NCBI GenBank assembly: GCA_005882635.1
Contig: VBFG01000040.1
Coordinates: 1-32,248 of the forward strand
DNA: 32,248 nt
DNA from: Chloroflexota bacterium
GTDB lineage: Bacteria; Chloroflexota; Limnocylindria; Limnocylindrales; CSP1-4
Reading direction: 5' to 3'
A model generated the notes under the pieces. That model had not been told where the DNA came from, made no database searches, and worked only from the letters and a program-made list of their open reading frames with translations. Position 1 is the first letter of the stretch; every line of letters begins with the position of its first letter. A program made the translations under genes and the position numbers. Shown here one piece after another: positions 15,403-23,584 of the stretch.

Positions 15403-16704
15403 CTAGCGGTCGAGGAAGATCGCCGGCGCGTGCGGCCGCAGGCAGTGGGTCGAGCTCATCGCCTGGTGGTAGCCGCCGGCGTTCAGGAGAGCGAGGATGT
15501 CGCCCTCGGCCACCGGCGGGAGCGGATAGTCCTCGGCGAACACGTCGCCGGCTTCGTTGATATGACCGGCCACGGTGACGGTCTGGGTCCGCTCTGCGTC
15601 GGGCGCGCGGCACGGGACGAACTCCTGGGCGTAGCGGTAGATGAAGTACGAGCAGTTGACGTTCCAGCCGATGTCGAGGCCGACGAACGTCGTCCCGCCC
15701 CGCTCCTCGACCGTCACGACCTCGCCGAGCAGGATCGCGCTGTCCTTGGCGAGATAGTCGCCCGGCTCCGACCCGACCACGACGCCGGCCTCGACCAGGT
15801 CGCCGAGCGCCCGCCGCAGGGCAGCCGCGTAGGCATCCGGATCGACCGGTCGTTCTTCGGACCGCGCCGGCACGCCGAGCCCGCCGCCCACGTTCAGCTC
15901 GCGGATCGGGTGGCCGTCGGCGCGGAGGCGGCGGGCGATCCCGGCGACCCGGCCGATCGCCGCCTCGAACGCCTCGAGGCCGTCGCCGAGCCAGCCGGAC
16001 CCCACATGGACGTGGATCGTGTCGACCGGCAGGCCGAAGCGGGCAGCCGCCTCGAGCGCTTCGTCGAGCCGGTCCTCGTAGATCCCGAACTTCGTCGGTC
16101 GCGCGCCGCTGTACGCGAGCTTCTCGTTGTAGCCGGCGCCCGCGCCCGGGTTGATCCGGAGCCCGATCGGTGGTCGCCGGCGACCGCCGGCGGTTGCCAG
16201 CCGGCGCCCGACGCGCTCGATCTGGCTGATCGCGTCGAGGTTGAGGTGGATCGGATAGGCGAGCAGGACGTCGAGGTCGCGCTCCGACACGTTCGTCCCG
16301 GTGTAGCTGATGTCTTCCGCCGGCCAGCCGCACTTCAGGGCCCGCAGGACCTCGCCCGGAGAGCACGCATCGATGCCGACGAGGTCGCGCAGAGCCGCCA
16401 GGGCCGCGGGATCCGGGTTCGCCTTGAGGGCGAACCGGACCCGATGGTGCAGTCCTGCGCGATCGAGTGCGGCGATCAGCCGCTCGGCGTTCTCGGCGAG
16501 ACGACGGCGGTCGTAGACGAATAGCGGAGTCCCGTGCTCGCGGGCGAGCGCCTCGGCGTCCTGCCCGGCGATCGCCAGCCGGCCGCCGAGGATCTCGAGG
16601 CCCGATCGAACCCACCACACGCGCCCGAGGTCCGGACGCCCCAGCTCGGGACGCCCGGTCTCAGGCGAAGCGGCGGGTTGGGCCGGGCGGACGGCCGAGG
16701 CCAT
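15403..16704 (-). CDS. Fold-III PLP decarboxylase, diaminopimelate decarboxylase-like but atypical
   Basis: A 433-residue alanine-racemase-fold decarboxylase of the LysA/ornithine decarboxylase group. The PLP lysine is Lys94 in FALKANPDP, with DACSPGE (112-118), HVHVGSG (231-237, the phosphate-side His) and NVGGGLGVP following. The motifs that define diaminopimelate decarboxylase are altered. The GPxCESxD site, whose Cys is catalytic across the dimer, reads GHINEAGD (380-387) with Asn383 replacing Cys, and the C-terminal YNxRPR region reads THCLRPHA. The gene is not beside other lysine genes. It may act on another amino acid, carrier-bound or polyamine substrate. ATG 16704 is chosen from the position of the conserved domain; no clear SD. 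Confidence 0.85.
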   Translation of the reverse strand: MASAVRPAQPAASPETGRPELGRPDLGRVWWVRSGLEILGGRLAIAGQDAEALAREHGTPLFVYDRRRLAENAERLIAALDRAGLHHRVRFALKANPDPAALAALRDLVGIDACSPGEVLRALKCGWPAEDISYTGTNVSERDLDVLLAYPIHLNLDAISQIERVGRRLATAGGRRRPPIGLRINPGAGAGYNEKLAYSGARPTKFGIYEDRLDEALEAAARFGLPVDTIHVHVGSGWLGDGLEAFEAAIGRVAGIARRLRADGHPIRELNVGGGLGVPARSEERPVDPDAYAAALRRALGDLVEAGVVVGSEPGDYLAKDSAILLGEVVTVEERGGTTFVGLDIGWNVNCSYFIYRYAQEFVPCRAPDAERTQTVTVAGHINEAGDVFAEDYPLPPVAEGDILALLNAGGYHQAMSSTHCLRPHAPAIFLDR

Positions 16705-16737
16705 CGGGCGTCGGGGTGACGGCTACGCTGGGCGAGT

Positions 16738-17019
16738 TCAGGCGATCGCCGCGTCGGGCGATGCCTCGCGCCGACGGGCCCGACCAGTCCCGGGCTTCCA
16801 GCGGTCCGGGCCCTCTTCGACCGACGCGCCGATCTCCTCGAGAAGGTGACGCGACACGTGGGCGACTTCGAGGATCGCTGCCTCGAACGCGGCGCTGTTC
16901 CGGGCGGACGGCGTTCGGTAGCCGCTCACCTTGCGGATGAACTGGCGGGCGGCCGCCTCGATCTCACCCGTCGTCGCCGGCTCGTCCGGACGACGCAGGA
17001 CCTTGATGCTTCTGCACAT
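16738..17019 (-). CDS. DUF2277 family protein
   Basis: A 93-residue protein with the family's exact opening MCRSIKVLRRPDEPAT and the central block EAAARQFIRKVSGYRTPS. Function is unknown for the family. ATG 17019 is fixed by the conserved N-terminus, and minus-strand TAACCT lies 6 nt upstream with no SD, so the mRNA is probably leaderless. The C-terminal ~20 residues are charged and non-conserved. Confidence 0.92.
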   Translation of the reverse strand: MCRSIKVLRRPDEPATTGEIEAAARQFIRKVSGYRTPSARNSAAFEAAILEVAHVSRHLLEEIGASVEEGPDRWKPGTGRARRREASPDAAIA

Positions 17020-17025
17020 GAGCGC

Positions 17026-17031
17026 AGGTTA
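17026..17031 (-). promoter_or_regulatory. Candidate -10 box of the DUF2277 gene
   Basis: Minus-strand TAACCT ends 6 nt before the ATG at 17019, a start fixed independently by the conserved N-terminus MCRSIK. This is one of the best anchors for the leaderless pattern. Confidence 0.5.
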
Positions 17032-17069
17032 GCGCGACCGAACCGGCACTGCGTTCGACAGCCGACTGG

Positions 17070-17669
17070 TCAGGGCAGCTTCCAGTAGATCGAGCCCGTG
17101 TAGCAGTGGCCGAGCGCCAGGCAGAGCCCTGCGGTCAGGTCCCATTGGCGGCCGCTGACGTACGGGCCTCGATCCACGACCCGCGTCGTGATCGTTCGGC
17201 CGTTCGCGGCGTTGCGGAACGTGACCCGCGTCCCGCACGGCAGGGTCCGATGGGCAACCCCGATCAGGGTCTCGGTCATCGCGTAGCCGCAGGCGGTCCG
17301 CTTGCCGTAGAAGCCGGGCCCATACCACGACACGTTGCCGTCGTAATGCCATTGCGGGATCGCGATGGAACCGACGGGCGCGTTGGGCTGGACCCTCGCT
17401 CCGTCCGGGCGGCCCGCGGGAACGGGCCGCTGATCCGGATCGAGCAGGATCGTCGCATCGCTGAGCGCACCGCTGGACCGGTACGCAGGGTCAAGTGTTG
17501 GCGTCGTCGCCGCTGTCCCATCGATCGACGCAGCGTCCACCGCTCGAAAGAGCGAGGCGTCGATCGGATTAGCAGGGCTGGGGCCCTGCGACCCCACGGA
17601 TCCGGGGACGGCGACCGCAGCGAGCGCGGCGATGAGCGCCACGCTCGCGACGACTCTGGGGCGTCGCAC
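17070..17669 (-). CDS. Exported RlpA-like double-psi beta-barrel protein
   Basis: A 199-residue secreted protein. It has an N-terminal signal peptide (about residues 1-26, basic then Ala/Val-rich) and a ~75-residue disordered, Pro/Ala-rich spacer. The C-terminal domain (about 110-199) is RlpA-like: GNVSWYGPGFYGKRTACG, the HRTLPCGTRVTFRN segment, and VVDRGPYVSGRQWDLT with the conserved Asp-Arg-Gly-Pro. RlpA proteins cleave denuded glycan strands or bind peptidoglycan. Four Cys in the barrel could form disulfides outside the membrane. The start is GTG 17669, with TAAGGT 9 nt upstream and no SD. Confidence 0.87.
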   Translation of the reverse strand: MRRPRVVASVALIAALAAVAVPGSVGSQGPSPANPIDASLFRAVDAASIDGTAATTPTLDPAYRSSGALSDATILLDPDQRPVPAGRPDGARVQPNAPVGSIAIPQWHYDGNVSWYGPGFYGKRTACGYAMTETLIGVAHRTLPCGTRVTFRNAANGRTITTRVVDRGPYVSGRQWDLTAGLCLALGHCYTGSIYWKLP

Positions 17670-17678
17670 GTGCGGGGC

Positions 17679-17684
17679 ACCTTA
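17679..17684 (-). promoter_or_regulatory. Candidate -10 box of the RlpA-like gene
   Basis: Minus-strand TAAGGT ends 9 nt before GTG 17669, allowing a leader of only two or three bases. Confidence 0.3.
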
Positions 17685-17890
17685 TCAGTGGGGGCCCATT
17701 CACGCGCCTGACGAGGCTGATCGGAACCTTGCGCGTGCATGCCAACAGGACTATTCGTGCAGGACCTCGCATGACCCAAACGGGCTATCCGTGCACGAAC
17801 GGTGCGTGGAGTCACCTCGTTGCGGTCCACGGAACGGCGCCGCTCAGCGGTCCGGGCGCGGCCGCGAGGGACCTGCGAGACTGGCGGCCG

Positions 17891-18790
17891 ATGCCGACCC
17901 GATCGCTCGTCCTGGACTCGCCTCTGGACCTCGGCCCCACGCTGGCGATCCACGTCCACGGCGGCGCCGATCCGACGATCCGCGTCCGGGGTTCGGAGGC
18001 GATCCGGACATCGCGAACCCCGGTCGGCCCGGCGACCCTGTGGGTCGCGGCGCGCGGGGAACGCCTCGAAGCGGAAGCGTGGGGGCCCGGTGCGGACTAT
18101 CTGCTCGACGGTCTCCCGGCGCTCGTCGGCCTCGACGACGACCGCTCCGGATTCACCCCATCGCACCATCCGCTGATCGCCGAGCTGGACCGACGCCACC
18201 GGGGGATCCGCCTCGGTCGAACAGGCGCCGTCATGGAGGCACTCATCCCGGCGATCCTCGAGCAGAAGGTCACCGGCAAGGAAGCGTGGCGCGGCATCCG
18301 TGGAATGGTTCGACGCTGGGGCGAGCCCGCGCCCGGGCCGTTCGGCCTTCGCCTCCTGCCGAGCCCGGCGGCCCTTGCCGCCGCGCCGTACCACGCGTTC
18401 CATCCGATCGGCATCGAGCGCCGGCGGGCCGACCTCCTCCGCCGCGTCTGCGATCGCGCCACGCGGTTCGAGGAGATCGTGAGCCTGCCCCGTGAGGCGG
18501 CCTACGGTCGCCTCCGGTCCGTGCCGGGGATCGGCCCATGGACTGCGGCGGAGGTGATGCTCCGGGCGGCGGGCGATCCGGATGCGGTCAGCGTCGGCGA
18601 CTTCCACCTGCCGAACGTCGTCGCCTTCGCGCTCGCGGGCGAGCCGCGCGCCGACGACCGCCGCATGCTCGAGCTCCTCGAGCCCTGGCGAGGCCATCGC
18701 GCCCGGGTGGTCCGCCTGCTCGAGGTCAGCGGCATCCAACCGCCGTCGTTCGGGCCGCGCCACGCGACGCGCTCGATCGCGGCCATCTGA
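17891..18790 (+). CDS. DNA-3-methyladenine glycosylase II family (HhH-GPD)
   Basis: A 299-residue base-excision glycosylase that removes alkylated purines. The helix-hairpin-helix is SVPGIGPWTAAEV at about residues 210-222, and the catalytic Asp237 lies in AVSVGDFHLPN. Upstream, ALIPAILEQKVTG (117-129) is the usual first helix of the HhH-GPD core. The N-terminal ~85 residues form the AlkA-like beta domain. I choose ATG 17891, where the domain begins; in-frame starts at 17729 and 17771 would add low-complexity sequence. There is no SD. The 221 bp before it show no other gene. Confidence 0.9.
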   Translation: MPTRSLVLDSPLDLGPTLAIHVHGGADPTIRVRGSEAIRTSRTPVGPATLWVAARGERLEAEAWGPGADYLLDGLPALVGLDDDRSGFTPSHHPLIAELDRRHRGIRLGRTGAVMEALIPAILEQKVTGKEAWRGIRGMVRRWGEPAPGPFGLRLLPSPAALAAAPYHAFHPIGIERRRADLLRRVCDRATRFEEIVSLPREAAYGRLRSVPGIGPWTAAEVMLRAAGDPDAVSVGDFHLPNVVAFALAGEPRADDRRMLELLEPWRGHRARVVRLLEVSGIQPPSFGPRHATRSIAAI

Positions 18791-18845
18791 GGATTGACGG
18801 ACCCGACCGGCGGCGTCCGATGACGCGGCCGGTCCGGCCGTCGCG

Positions 18846-19289
18846 TTACGCGGCCGTCGGCTCCTGCGAGGCTGCGTCGACTGACGCGCCGGCCGCGATC
18901 ATGACGCTCGCCAGCAGGCCGTAAGCGGTCGCCCAAGCGTCGCGCGTCTCGGCCGTGAAGTCGGGCTTCAGCCCGATCTCGAGCGTGTCGAGCAAGGCCG
19001 CTCCGACCGTCTCGAAGTCGTCGGCGCCGACGCTGTACCCGGCGTGCCGCCGGCCGAGCGCTTCCACTGCCGGGATGATCCCTTCGAGCCGGTCGAGGTT
19101 CGCGACGACGACTGCGAGCGTCTGCATCAGGTTTCGCCGCTGGGCGACCATGTCGGTGGCGGCGAAGAGGCGTCGGACGGACGGATCAAGGGTGAACAGC
19201 CGGTCGTAGAAGATCGTCGCGGCGACGTCGGCGATGGGTGCGACGCGCGCGAACGACTCTCGCACGAGCGCGATCTGGCGTGGGGTCAT
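18846..19289 (-). CDS. Single-domain globin (bacterial haemoglobin)
   Basis: A 147-residue haem protein of the Vitreoscilla haemoglobin/flavohaemoglobin globin type, without a reductase domain. Proximal His82 lies in GRRHAGYSV, Tyr28 in IFYDRLF is at the B10 position, and Gln50 is the likely distal E7 residue. Tyr B10 with Gln E7 is usual in NO-dioxygenating or O2-binding bacterial globins. ATG 19289 has AGGAG upstream. It diverges from the TfoX-like gene across 151 bp. Confidence 0.92.
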   Translation of the reverse strand: MTPRQIALVRESFARVAPIADVAATIFYDRLFTLDPSVRRLFAATDMVAQRRNLMQTLAVVVANLDRLEGIIPAVEALGRRHAGYSVGADDFETVGAALLDTLEIGLKPDFTAETRDAWATAYGLLASVMIAAGASVDAASQEPTAA

Positions 19290-19440
19290 GGTTGCGGCTC
19301 CTGATCGTGTCGGGGTCGGGCTTCTGGCGTCGGGTCAGGGTCGTCGCAGACTCCCGAGGACGGCATGGACAAGCAGCGACCCCTGCCTACGTCATCCGTC
19401 CGATACCGTTGCGATCTGCACGCGCGGAGGAGACCGATCG

Positions 19441-19800
19441 ATGGCGGAACGAGCCATGCCCAGCTTCACCAAGTCGCCACCGGAGCTCGTCGAGCGGTTC
19501 GGCGCGGTCATGGATCGCTACCCCGACGCAGAGCGCAAGAAGATGTTCGGCTACCCCGCCGCGTTCATCGGCGGGAACATGGCGACGGGCCTGTTCGCGG
19601 ACCACTGGGTCGTCCGGCTGCCCGACGACGAGATCGAGCCGGCCAAGGCCGGTGGCGCGGGCTCGTTCGAGCCGATGCCGGGCAAGCCGATGAAGTCGTT
19701 CGTCGTGATCCCGGAGGCGGACGTCGCCGTCGACGCCCGGATCGCCGGCTGGGTCGAGCGGGGCCTCGCGCTGGCTCGGTCGATGCCGGCGAAGAAGTAG
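19441..19800 (+). CDS. TfoX N-terminal domain protein
   Basis: A 119-residue protein consisting of the TfoX-N domain only: LVERFGAVMDRYPDAERKKM, then FGYPAAFIGGNMATGLF and a C-terminal helix IAGWVERGLALA. In proteobacteria this domain is part of the competence regulator TfoX, but stand-alone copies like this are common and uncharacterised. ATG 19441 has GGAGGAGA at 19426-19433, 7 nt upstream. Ends 39 bp before a convergent gene. Confidence 0.88.
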   Translation: MAERAMPSFTKSPPELVERFGAVMDRYPDAERKKMFGYPAAFIGGNMATGLFADHWVVRLPDDEIEPAKAGGAGSFEPMPGKPMKSFVVIPEADVAVDARIAGWVERGLALARSMPAKK

Positions 19801-19839
19801 CCCGAGGTCTCGAGCGTCGCCGTCGGCACCCGGGCCGGC

Positions 19840-21000
19840 CTACCTGATCTGGCCCGCGGCCTCCTCAGCCGCCGCCGGATCGGCGGTGTCGATCACGATC
19901 ACGTGGTCGGAAGTCGCATAGACGTAGTCGAGCGGGCCCTGCGTCCCGGCGTCGATCTTGATCAGGCGCTTCCCACCGAGGGTCACCGTCGTCTGCTTGA
20001 CCCCGGGCCCCTTCGATCCGAGCCAGGCCTCGAGAACGGCCGTCTTCAGCTTCTCGGTGTCGAAGCCCGGCAGCCGGAAGCCGTACACGGCGATGTCGAG
20101 GGTGTTGGTGTAATCGAGCGCGCGGGACACCTCGAGATCGTCCAGGTTGGCTCCGAGGTTCACGAGTCGGGCCGCGAGCGCCCGCGACGCCGGATCCCCG
20201 AGCAGCCCCTGGTCGCCGGTTGCGCTGTCCGACGTGAGCGGGGTCCCCTGGATCGACGTCGGCATGGCAGCTTCCAGGACCGACACCGGCTCCGACGAGC
20301 CGGGTTCTTCCGAGCCCGCATTCGACGCACCGGGTTCCTCGCTGCCGGTCGCGACGTGGCTCGGCTGCGGGCCGGCGTCACCCGCGGCCGTGCCGTTGCC
20401 CATCGCCGCGGCGAGAGCGCTCGTGATCGTCGCCAGGTCGGGGTCGTCGGCCGATCCGGCGCCGGCGACCTGGCCGATCAGCTGGCCGACGCGGAAGAGC
20501 GTCGTGATCGAGCCGGTGGACGGGTTCTCGACGTCGTAGGCATCGCCCGCCGACGATCGGTCGATGACGGTCGAGCCGGCCGCTTTCGCGGCATCGCGGT
20601 TCTGCTGCATCGCGGTCGCGGCGACGTCGCCGTAGCAGGTGACGCTGGCGTAGACGACGGGCTGGTTCGTGGAATCGTCCGGACTGGCCGGGCCCATGAT
20701 CGAGACGGTCATCCCGTTGGCGTTCAGGTCGGTCGAGCCGAGCGTCCAGTTGTCGGGGAGGTCGTTCTTGTCCGGGATCGCCGCCCACGCCGCCGACCGG
20801 CAGGCGGACAGGTCCGCGCCACGATTCACGACCCCGAGGACGACGCCGGCGGCGCCGGCGGCGAGGGCGAGGAGAGCGATCCACGGGGAGGCCAGGAGAA
20901 GCCGGTTCGGGGTCGGGCCGTCGCCGTCGACGACCTGGTAGGCCACGGGGACGGACGGCCGAGTCATCGATCGGCGGGGGCTCGTCCGACGTGTCGGCAT
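19840..21000 (-). CDS. Membrane-anchored hypothetical protein
   Basis: A 386-residue protein with one transmembrane segment near residues 34-57 (LLLASPWIALLALAAGAAGVV, shown by its hydrophobicity) after a basic cytoplasmic N-terminus, and a large extracytoplasmic part. That part has a Cys-containing region (about 65-125) and a low-complexity Ser/Glu/Gly linker with repeated SEEPG units (about 216-238). A C-terminal domain (about 265-386) follows, ending in strands and a DTADPAAAEEAAGQI helix. I do not recognise either domain. ATG 20967 (MTRPSV) is an equally possible start. It lies 71 bp beyond tRNA-Pro on the same strand. Confidence 0.75.
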   Translation of the reverse strand: MPTRRTSPRRSMTRPSVPVAYQVVDGDGPTPNRLLLASPWIALLALAAGAAGVVLGVVNRGADLSACRSAAWAAIPDKNDLPDNWTLGSTDLNANGMTVSIMGPASPDDSTNQPVVYASVTCYGDVAATAMQQNRDAAKAAGSTVIDRSSAGDAYDVENPSTGSITTLFRVGQLIGQVAGAGSADDPDLATITSALAAAMGNGTAAGDAGPQPSHVATGSEEPGASNAGSEEPGSSEPVSVLEAAMPTSIQGTPLTSDSATGDQGLLGDPASRALAARLVNLGANLDDLEVSRALDYTNTLDIAVYGFRLPGFDTEKLKTAVLEAWLGSKGPGVKQTTVTLGGKRLIKIDAGTQGPLDYVYATSDHVIVIDTADPAAAEEAAGQIR

Positions 21001-21071
21001 GCTGGCTCAGGCTCCCGACGGCAGGTGAGAGCCGTCTGAGGGCGGTGGACCGGACCCGACGGCGGGTGAAC

Positions 21072-21148
21072 TGGTCGGGGCGGCGGGATTTGAACCCACG
21101 ACCTTATCGTCCCGAACGATACGCGCTACCAAGCTGCGCCACGCCCCG
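21072..21148 (-). tRNA. tRNA-Pro (anticodon CGG)
   Basis: A 77-nt cloverleaf with CCA encoded. The acceptor is CGGGGCG/CGCCCCG, discriminator A. The anticodon loop is UUCGGGA with CGG at 21112-21114, and the T-arm is GUGGG-UUCAAAU-CCCGC. It begins 15 bp after the stop of the MFS gene on the same strand. A TATCAT at 21177-21182, inside the end of that gene, is a possible -10. Confidence 0.96.
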
Positions 21149-21163
21149 ACCGAATGCCCGTTT

Positions 21164-22432
21164 TCAGGGCCCCGGCATGATAGCAGAGGAGCCCTCGCGC
21201 GACGGTTCCGGGATCGGAATGACCGCCAGCGCGGCGAGGATGAACGACGCGGCCATCATGACGAACACGATCGGCAGACCGGCCGCTTCGCCGAAGAATG
21301 CCGTCATCTGACCGTAGACGGCCGTCCAGAGGGACCCGACCCCGAACGCCAGCGTGAAGTAGAGCGAGAACGAGGCGTCTCGGATCCGTGGGTTCGCGAC
21401 GTCGGCAAGGAGCGCCTGGAGCTGGGGCGACTCGGCGAAGCTGAACAGGCCCATGAGGAGGATGCCGAGCCATAGCCCGGCGATCGACGATCCCGCGAGC
21501 AGGAACATGACGAACGAGATCGCGCCGCCGACGTAGACGCCGATGATCACCGGCCGCCGGCCGATCCGATCGGACAGCCAGCCGGCGACGAGCGGCATCG
21601 GCACCGACAGGACGATCAACGCCCCGTACATCAGGTTCGTGGTCTCGGTCGGCAGGCCGATGACGATCGTCAGGTATGCCAGGGCGAACAGGTTGACGAC
21701 ACCGAGCCCGCGACCACCGCCGCCGAGGACCGAGGCGAGGTAGATCCAGCGATGGGCGGGGTCGCGGAGGACCGTCGCGAACGCGTTCCTGACCGTGCCG
21801 TGGGCGACGGCCGCCTCCCGGTCCACGCCTGTCTCCCGGACGAGCACCAGGATCGCGAGCGCGACGATGACCGCAGGGATGCCGAACGCCACCACCACCA
21901 GCCGCCAGCCGAACGCGGCGATCATCGCCGCCCCGACGATTGCCACGACGACGGTCCCGACATTGCCGCCGCTGATGTGGGCGCTGATCGCGAAGCCACG
22001 CCGGTCCTCGGGGAACTGCTCGGCCAGCAGCCCGTTGCCGACCGGATGCTGCGGCGCGCCGCCCATCCGCGACACGATGTTCACGGCGGCGAACGTCGGG
22101 AAGCTCGGCGTGATCGCCTGGGCGGCGAATCCGCTGCCGAACAGGATTCCGCCGCTCGCCAGGAGCATCCGCCGCGAGACGACCCGGGTCAGCTTGGCGA
22201 AGCTCAGCTGGACGATGCCGCTGGCGAACGCCCCGGCCGCGGCCAGGGTGGCGACGTCGGCCAGCGTGACGTGGAACTCGGACAGGATCTGGAGGTAGAC
22301 GAGCGGCAGCAGCACCGCCTGGGCGTGGTTGACTGCGTGCGCGATCGACAGCAGCCAGAGCGTCCGCTCGGGGTGGATCTCGGCGGCCGCCGACGCGGCA
22401 GACGAGCTCGGCGGCGTGGGCTCGGCGACCAT
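21164..22432 (-). CDS. MFS transporter
   Basis: A 422-residue major facilitator superfamily protein with about twelve hydrophobic segments. The second half carries the GWLSDRIGRRPVIIGVY loop, a clear MFS loop 8-9 signature; the equivalent first-half loop (FAKLTRVVSRRMLLASGG) is weaker. The N-terminal ~30 residues are Ala/Ser/Pro-rich. Substrate cannot be inferred. ATG 22432 is chosen because the alignable region starts shortly after it and GGAAGG lies just upstream. It follows the XRE gene by 25 bp and is probably in its operon, so the regulator may control the transporter. Confidence 0.9.
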   Translation of the reverse strand: MVAEPTPPSSSAASAAAEIHPERTLWLLSIAHAVNHAQAVLLPLVYLQILSEFHVTLADVATLAAAGAFASGIVQLSFAKLTRVVSRRMLLASGGILFGSGFAAQAITPSFPTFAAVNIVSRMGGAPQHPVGNGLLAEQFPEDRRGFAISAHISGGNVGTVVVAIVGAAMIAAFGWRLVVVAFGIPAVIVALAILVLVRETGVDREAAVAHGTVRNAFATVLRDPAHRWIYLASVLGGGGRGLGVVNLFALAYLTIVIGLPTETTNLMYGALIVLSVPMPLVAGWLSDRIGRRPVIIGVYVGGAISFVMFLLAGSSIAGLWLGILLMGLFSFAESPQLQALLADVANPRIRDASFSLYFTLAFGVGSLWTAVYGQMTAFFGEAAGLPIVFVMMAASFILAALAVIPIPEPSREGSSAIMPGP

Positions 22433-22457
22433 CGCCTTCCATGCTGACGGATTGCGG

Positions 22458-23210
22458 TCAGCCCCGTCGGCGCGCCGCGAACAGGCTCGTCCCGTCGACG
22501 CGTGCCCAGACGAACCCGTCAGCGGTTGGCATTCGATGGCTTGGGCTCCGGAGCGCCGCGATCCAGTCGGACGACGAGGCAGGGAACCGGGCTTCGACAA
22601 GGGGACGAAGCTCGGTCATCAGCAGGCGATTCCGGCGGGTCGCGCGGAGCACGAGGAGACCCGCCACACGGAGGCCCGGAGCAGATCGACGGCCGACCGC
22701 GACCTTGTCAGCAAGACCGCGCATGACGTCCCCTCCGTCGGCGAACAGATCCACGAGCTCGACGACAGCCACCTCGGCGAGCGCCGAGCGGTCGAGGATC
22801 ACATCGACCGATCGGGAGCGCCGCGAGGCCGGGTCGATCGAATGCTCCACCCGCGCTCGCCAACCTCCGGGCTCAGCGAATGTCACGATCGCCGCCTGCC
22901 CGCGAAGGTGGGCGATGTCACGCGGTAGGTCGGAGCCAGGTCGCGCCTCCACGAACGCGGCCAGCTGCGTTTCGACGGCGGCCGCGCATGCGGCCAGCGT
23001 TTCCAGGGACGCAGCCGTTCCGAGGCCGCGCTCCACCGCGCTCCAGAAGGTCTGGGAGACGCCTGCTCGATCCGAGGCCTCGGCCTGGGTCAAGGCGAGC
23101 GCGATGCGGGAGTCCTTCAGCGCGATCCCGAGGCGAGAGGCAAGGTAAGAGCTCCGACGCCTCCCGGCGCTGCGCGCCGTCCCGGCTCGACGGCGGGACC
23201 GGTCTGCCAT
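22458..23210 (-). CDS. XRE-family regulator with an uncharacterised C-terminal domain
   Basis: A 250-residue protein with an N-terminal HTH (about residues 30-80: DSRIALALTQAEASDRAGVS then FWSAVERG). The C-terminal ~140 residues are a separate domain. The stretch VDVILD, then AEVAVVELVDLF with a conserved-looking acidic spacing and a LADKVAVGRR helix, resembles degenerate PD-(D/E)XK-like modules fused to HTHs in high-GC bacteria. The catalytic Lys is not seen, so it is probably a binding domain. ATG 23210 is used; an in-frame start at 23249 is possible. The gene precedes the MFS transporter by 25 bp. Confidence 0.78.
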   Translation of the reverse strand: MADRSRRRAGTARSAGRRRSSYLASRLGIALKDSRIALALTQAEASDRAGVSQTFWSAVERGLGTAASLETLAACAAAVETQLAAFVEARPGSDLPRDIAHLRGQAAIVTFAEPGGWRARVEHSIDPASRRSRSVDVILDRSALAEVAVVELVDLFADGGDVMRGLADKVAVGRRSAPGLRVAGLLVLRATRRNRLLMTELRPLVEARFPASSSDWIAALRSPSHRMPTADGFVWARVDGTSLFAARRRG

Positions 23211-23584
23211 CTCCGGATCGTGGCAGCGGCGGCTCACCTGGCAATGCACCCGGCCCGCCGACTTCGTAGTTCAAGGAGTGTTATCCGACGGCATTGGCGG
23301 AGCTGGAGGCCCCAGATCGCGCGGGTAGAAGGGCGCCGACGCCGCGTGTAGCGTCGGGACTACTAGCGAGGGCACAAGCGGCCCGCCGGCGGCCGGGATG
23401 GCGTCAGATAGCAGTCCTTGTGCTAGGCGGAGAGATACCTGCATGCCTGCCGGCCCGCCCGGGAGCCCGGCTGTCCGAAGGCGGCGCGGGGGTGAGAACC
23501 TCGAAGCGGGCCCGGTTGCCCGGGCCCGCTTCGGATCCGCCGGAACGTGCGCAGCGAGGGAACAATGCAGGAGAACCGTGCGGG
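23211..23584. other. 374-bp intergenic region between glnA and the XRE gene
   Basis: It holds the glnA hairpin (23502-23533) and must hold the promoter of the XRE-MFS pair. Further potential hairpins are GC-rich and unremarkable. I see no coding frame with family features and no recognisable RNA gene. Confidence 0.5.
23502..23533 (-). terminator. Strong hairpin downstream of glnA
   Basis: A perfect 14-bp stem (plus-strand arms CGAAGCGGGCCCGG and CCGGGCCCGCTTCG) with a 4-nt loop, 51 bp after the glnA stop. There is no U-run on the minus-strand side, so it may act as a transcript-end stabiliser or a non-canonical terminator. Confidence 0.65.
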
